NCBI GenBank assembly: GCA_007127425.1
Contig: SKZJ01000149.1
Coordinates: 1-7,344 of the forward strand
DNA length: 7,344 bases
Direction: 5' to 3'
Source of the DNA: Wenzhouxiangella sp.
Lineage (GTDB): Bacteria; Pseudomonadota; Gammaproteobacteria; Xanthomonadales; Wenzhouxiangellaceae
Part shown: one piece after another, positions 5,837 through 7,344 of the stretch
Position numbering within the stretch: the stretch's first letter is position 1
Layout of the letters: the number at the start of each line of letters is the position of its first letter
Translations under genes and position numbers: made by a program
Notes under the pieces: model-generated
What the model saw: the letters and a program-made list of their open reading frames with translations, nothing else
Database searches by the model: none
What the model was told of the DNA's origin: nothing

Positions 5837-7132
5837 ATGTCTGACCAAAACGTCTGCTTCACGCATCTCGATGAGGATCAATGCTGGTCGCTGGAGGCTT
5901 ATCGCAAGCACGGTGGCTGGCAGGCCTGGGAGCAGATCGTGCGCGAGAAGACGCCCCAGGATGAAATCATCGAGACGGTCAAGAACTCGGCCTTGCGTGG
6001 CCGTGGTGGTGCCGGGTTTCCGGCTGGTCTCAAGTGGTCGTTCATGCCCCGTTCGGCACCGGGTCAGAAGTACCTGCTGTGCAATTCCGACGAGTCCGAA
6101 CCGGGCACCTGTCACGACCGTGACATCCTGCGGTTCAATCCGCATGCATTGCTCGAAGGTATGGCCATCGGCGCTTACGCCATGGGCGCAACCAAGGCCT
6201 ACAATTACATGCGCGGCGAGTTCCACCACGAGCCCTTCGAACGCATGGAACAGGCCCTGAAAGAGGCTTACGAGGCCGATTACCTGGGTCGGGACGTCAT
6301 GGGCTCGGGCATCGATATCGATATCTACAACGTGCTGGGCGCGGGCGCCTACATTTGCGGTGAGGAAACTGCGCTGATGGAGTCGCTGGAAGGCAAGAAA
6401 GGCATGCCACGATTCAAGCCCCCGTTCCCGGCCAATTTCGGCGCCTGGGGCAGGCCGAGCACCATCAACAATACCGAGACACTGGCCTCGGTGCCTGCGA
6501 TCATGCGCAATGGTGCGCCGTGGTTTTTGGACCTGGGCAAGCCCAACAATGGCGGCACCAAGATCTTTTCGGTGTCCGGTCACGTCAATCAGCCGGGCAA
6601 CTATGAGGTTCGCCTGGGTACGCCGTTTTCCGAATTGCTGGAAATGGCCGGCGGCATGCGCGACGGCAATGCCATCAAGGGCGTGATTCCCGGCGGCTCT
6701 TCGATGCCGGTCTTGCCGGGTGACACCATGATGGAGCTGACCATGGACTACGACGCCATCCAGAAGGCCGGCTCCGGACTGGGTTCCGGTGCGGTCATCG
6801 TCATGGACGAGGCCACCTGCATGGTCGCCGCCTGCACCCGTGTGGCCCGTTTCTACTATGCCGAATCCTGCGGCCAGTGCACGCCCTGCCGCGAAGGCAC
6901 CGGCTGGATGTACCGCGTGCTCAAGCGCATCATGGCCGGCCAGGGCCGGGCCGAGGATGTCGAGCTGCTGTTGTCTGCGGCCGGCCAGATCGAAGGCCAC
7001 ACCATCTGTGCCTTCGGCGAAGCCGCTGCCTGGCCGGTGCAAGGATTCATCCGCCACTTCCGCCATGAGTTCGAATACTTCATCGAACACGGCCGCTCGA
7101 TGACGGCTGAGAAGTATGGAGAAGCTGCGTGA
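5837..7132 (+). CDS. nuoF: NADH-quinone oxidoreductase subunit F (NuoF, 51-kDa type)
   Basis: Catalytic entry subunit of complex I: binds NADH and FMN and passes electrons through [4Fe-4S] cluster N3. The 431-residue protein has RGRGGAGFPAGLKW (54-67, NADH/FMN glycine-rich loop), NSDESEPGT (83-91), GAGAYICGEETALMESLEG (168-186, FMN site), a SLBB-like region with VSGHVNQPGNYEV (246-258), and the N3 ligands Cys345, Cys348 and Cys351 (ESCGQCTPCREGTGW) plus Cys391 (HTICAFGEAAAWP). Start: ATG 5837 follows GGAGG (5824-5828) with an 8-nt spacer and gives the family-like MSDQNVCFTHLDED. The frame is open 49 codons further upstream, but that part is repeat-derived (SPESRVPSP) and should not be annotated. 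nuoF is isolated from nuoE and from the next gene by the two repeat copies. Confidence 0.98.
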   Translation: MSDQNVCFTHLDEDQCWSLEAYRKHGGWQAWEQIVREKTPQDEIIETVKNSALRGRGGAGFPAGLKWSFMPRSAPGQKYLLCNSDESEPGTCHDRDILRFNPHALLEGMAIGAYAMGATKAYNYMRGEFHHEPFERMEQALKEAYEADYLGRDVMGSGIDIDIYNVLGAGAYICGEETALMESLEGKKGMPRFKPPFPANFGAWGRPSTINNTETLASVPAIMRNGAPWFLDLGKPNNGGTKIFSVSGHVNQPGNYEVRLGTPFSELLEMAGGMRDGNAIKGVIPGGSSMPVLPGDTMMELTMDYDAIQKAGSGLGSGAVIVMDEATCMVAACTRVARFYYAESCGQCTPCREGTGWMYRVLKRIMAGQGRAEDVELLLSAAGQIEGHTICAFGEAAAWPVQGFIRHFRHEFEYFIEHGRSMTAEKYGEAA

Positions 7133-7182
7133 TTTTGGAGTCGGCTGGGATGAATGCGGCTTTGGTCGGATTAGGAGTAACG

Positions 7183-7344
7183 GGGCTCGGGACCCGGGAC
7201 TCGGGACTCGGTAAAACGCCGGGACTCGGGACTCGGGACTCGGGACTCGCTACTGATGGCACCCTGGCATTTTCGGGCTTGCCGGCTCCGATTGGAGCGG
7301 GAATGCTCCTCCGTTCGGATGCCGATGGTTTTTCCGAGTCCCGA
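7183..7344 (+). repeat. Dispersed heptamer-armed element, copy B (downstream of nuoF, cut by the window end)
   Basis: Left arm in two parts: GGGCTC, GGGACCC and two GGGACTC units (7183-7209), then the interruption GGTAAAACGCC (7210-7220), then four GGGACTC (7221-7248). Core: 87 bp (7249-7335), aligned without gaps to copy A with 64 of 87 identities by my count. Best conserved are the first eight bases, CTGGC, CGGCTCCGAT, GGGAATG, CGTTC and the final TGGTTTTTCC. The core contains GCTCC-GATT-GGAGC and the overlapping alternative GGAGC-GGGAAT-GCTCC. Only the first nine bases of the right arm (GAGTCCCGA) fall inside the window. It begins 50 bp after the nuoF stop, in the same orientation as copy A; 7133-7182 holds nothing I recognise. 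Confidence 0.9.

Noticed and set aside
5616..7248. Programmed excision of nuoF between the two direct repeats
   Set aside because: Only the short heptamer arms are identical and the cores are about 74% alike; no recombinase or site-specific junction is visible, so there is no support beyond the geometry.

Overview
The window is GC-rich and densely coding. It reads as a chromosomal stretch from a gammaproteobacterium. The order tpiA-secG-tRNA-Leu(GAG)-nuoABCDEF and the sequence style of the Nuo subunits point toward the Xanthomonadales/Wenzhouxiangella side of that class. That placement is inferred from gene order and remembered family resemblance, not from a search.

Layout. Bases 1-546 hold the N-terminal 182 residues of a short-chain dehydrogenase on the minus strand, running off the left edge. 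Bases 547-798 form a divergent intergenic region. It contains a 23-bp tandem duplication across the dehydrogenase start, a 7-bp-period array whose main unit is GTCACCC, and a weak promoter candidate for tpiA. Then, all on the plus strand, come triosephosphate isomerase (tpiA, 799-1548), the translocon subunit secG (1578-1982), tRNA-Leu(GAG) (2010-2096), a short leader with a strong stem-loop, and the first six genes of the respiratory NADH:quinone oxidoreductase (complex I) operon: nuoA, B, C, D, E and F. nuoA to nuoE overlap one another by 4-10 bp and are clearly translationally coupled. All expected Fe-S ligands are present in NuoB (N2), NuoE (N1a) and NuoF (N3), so the genes look intact.

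The unusual part is around nuoF. The compact operon is broken by 284 bp between nuoE and nuoF, and by at least 212 bp after nuoF. Both gaps hold a copy of the same non-coding element: four GGGACTC heptamers, a core of exactly 87 bp (64/87 identical between copies, no gaps), then inverted GAGTCCC heptamers. The copies lie in the same orientation and bracket nuoF. In the first copy the arms form a perfect 30-bp inverted repeat whose G-rich strand also fits the canonical G-quadruplex pattern. A further 12/14-matching module lies just outside the right arm of copy A and, inverted, just outside the left arm of copy B, which suggests a larger inverted-repeat-bounded element. This element is the best candidate for something undescribed in the window. 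Its function is unknown: a MITE- or REP-like dispersed repeat, an mRNA structure that tunes expression within the operon, or both.

In function the genes are housekeeping: glycolysis (TpiA), protein export (SecG), decoding of CUC/CUU codons (tRNA-Leu), and entry of electrons from NADH through FMN and Fe-S clusters (NuoF, NuoE) to the quinone-reducing connecting module (NuoB, C, D) docked on membrane subunits (NuoA here; the rest are presumably downstream).
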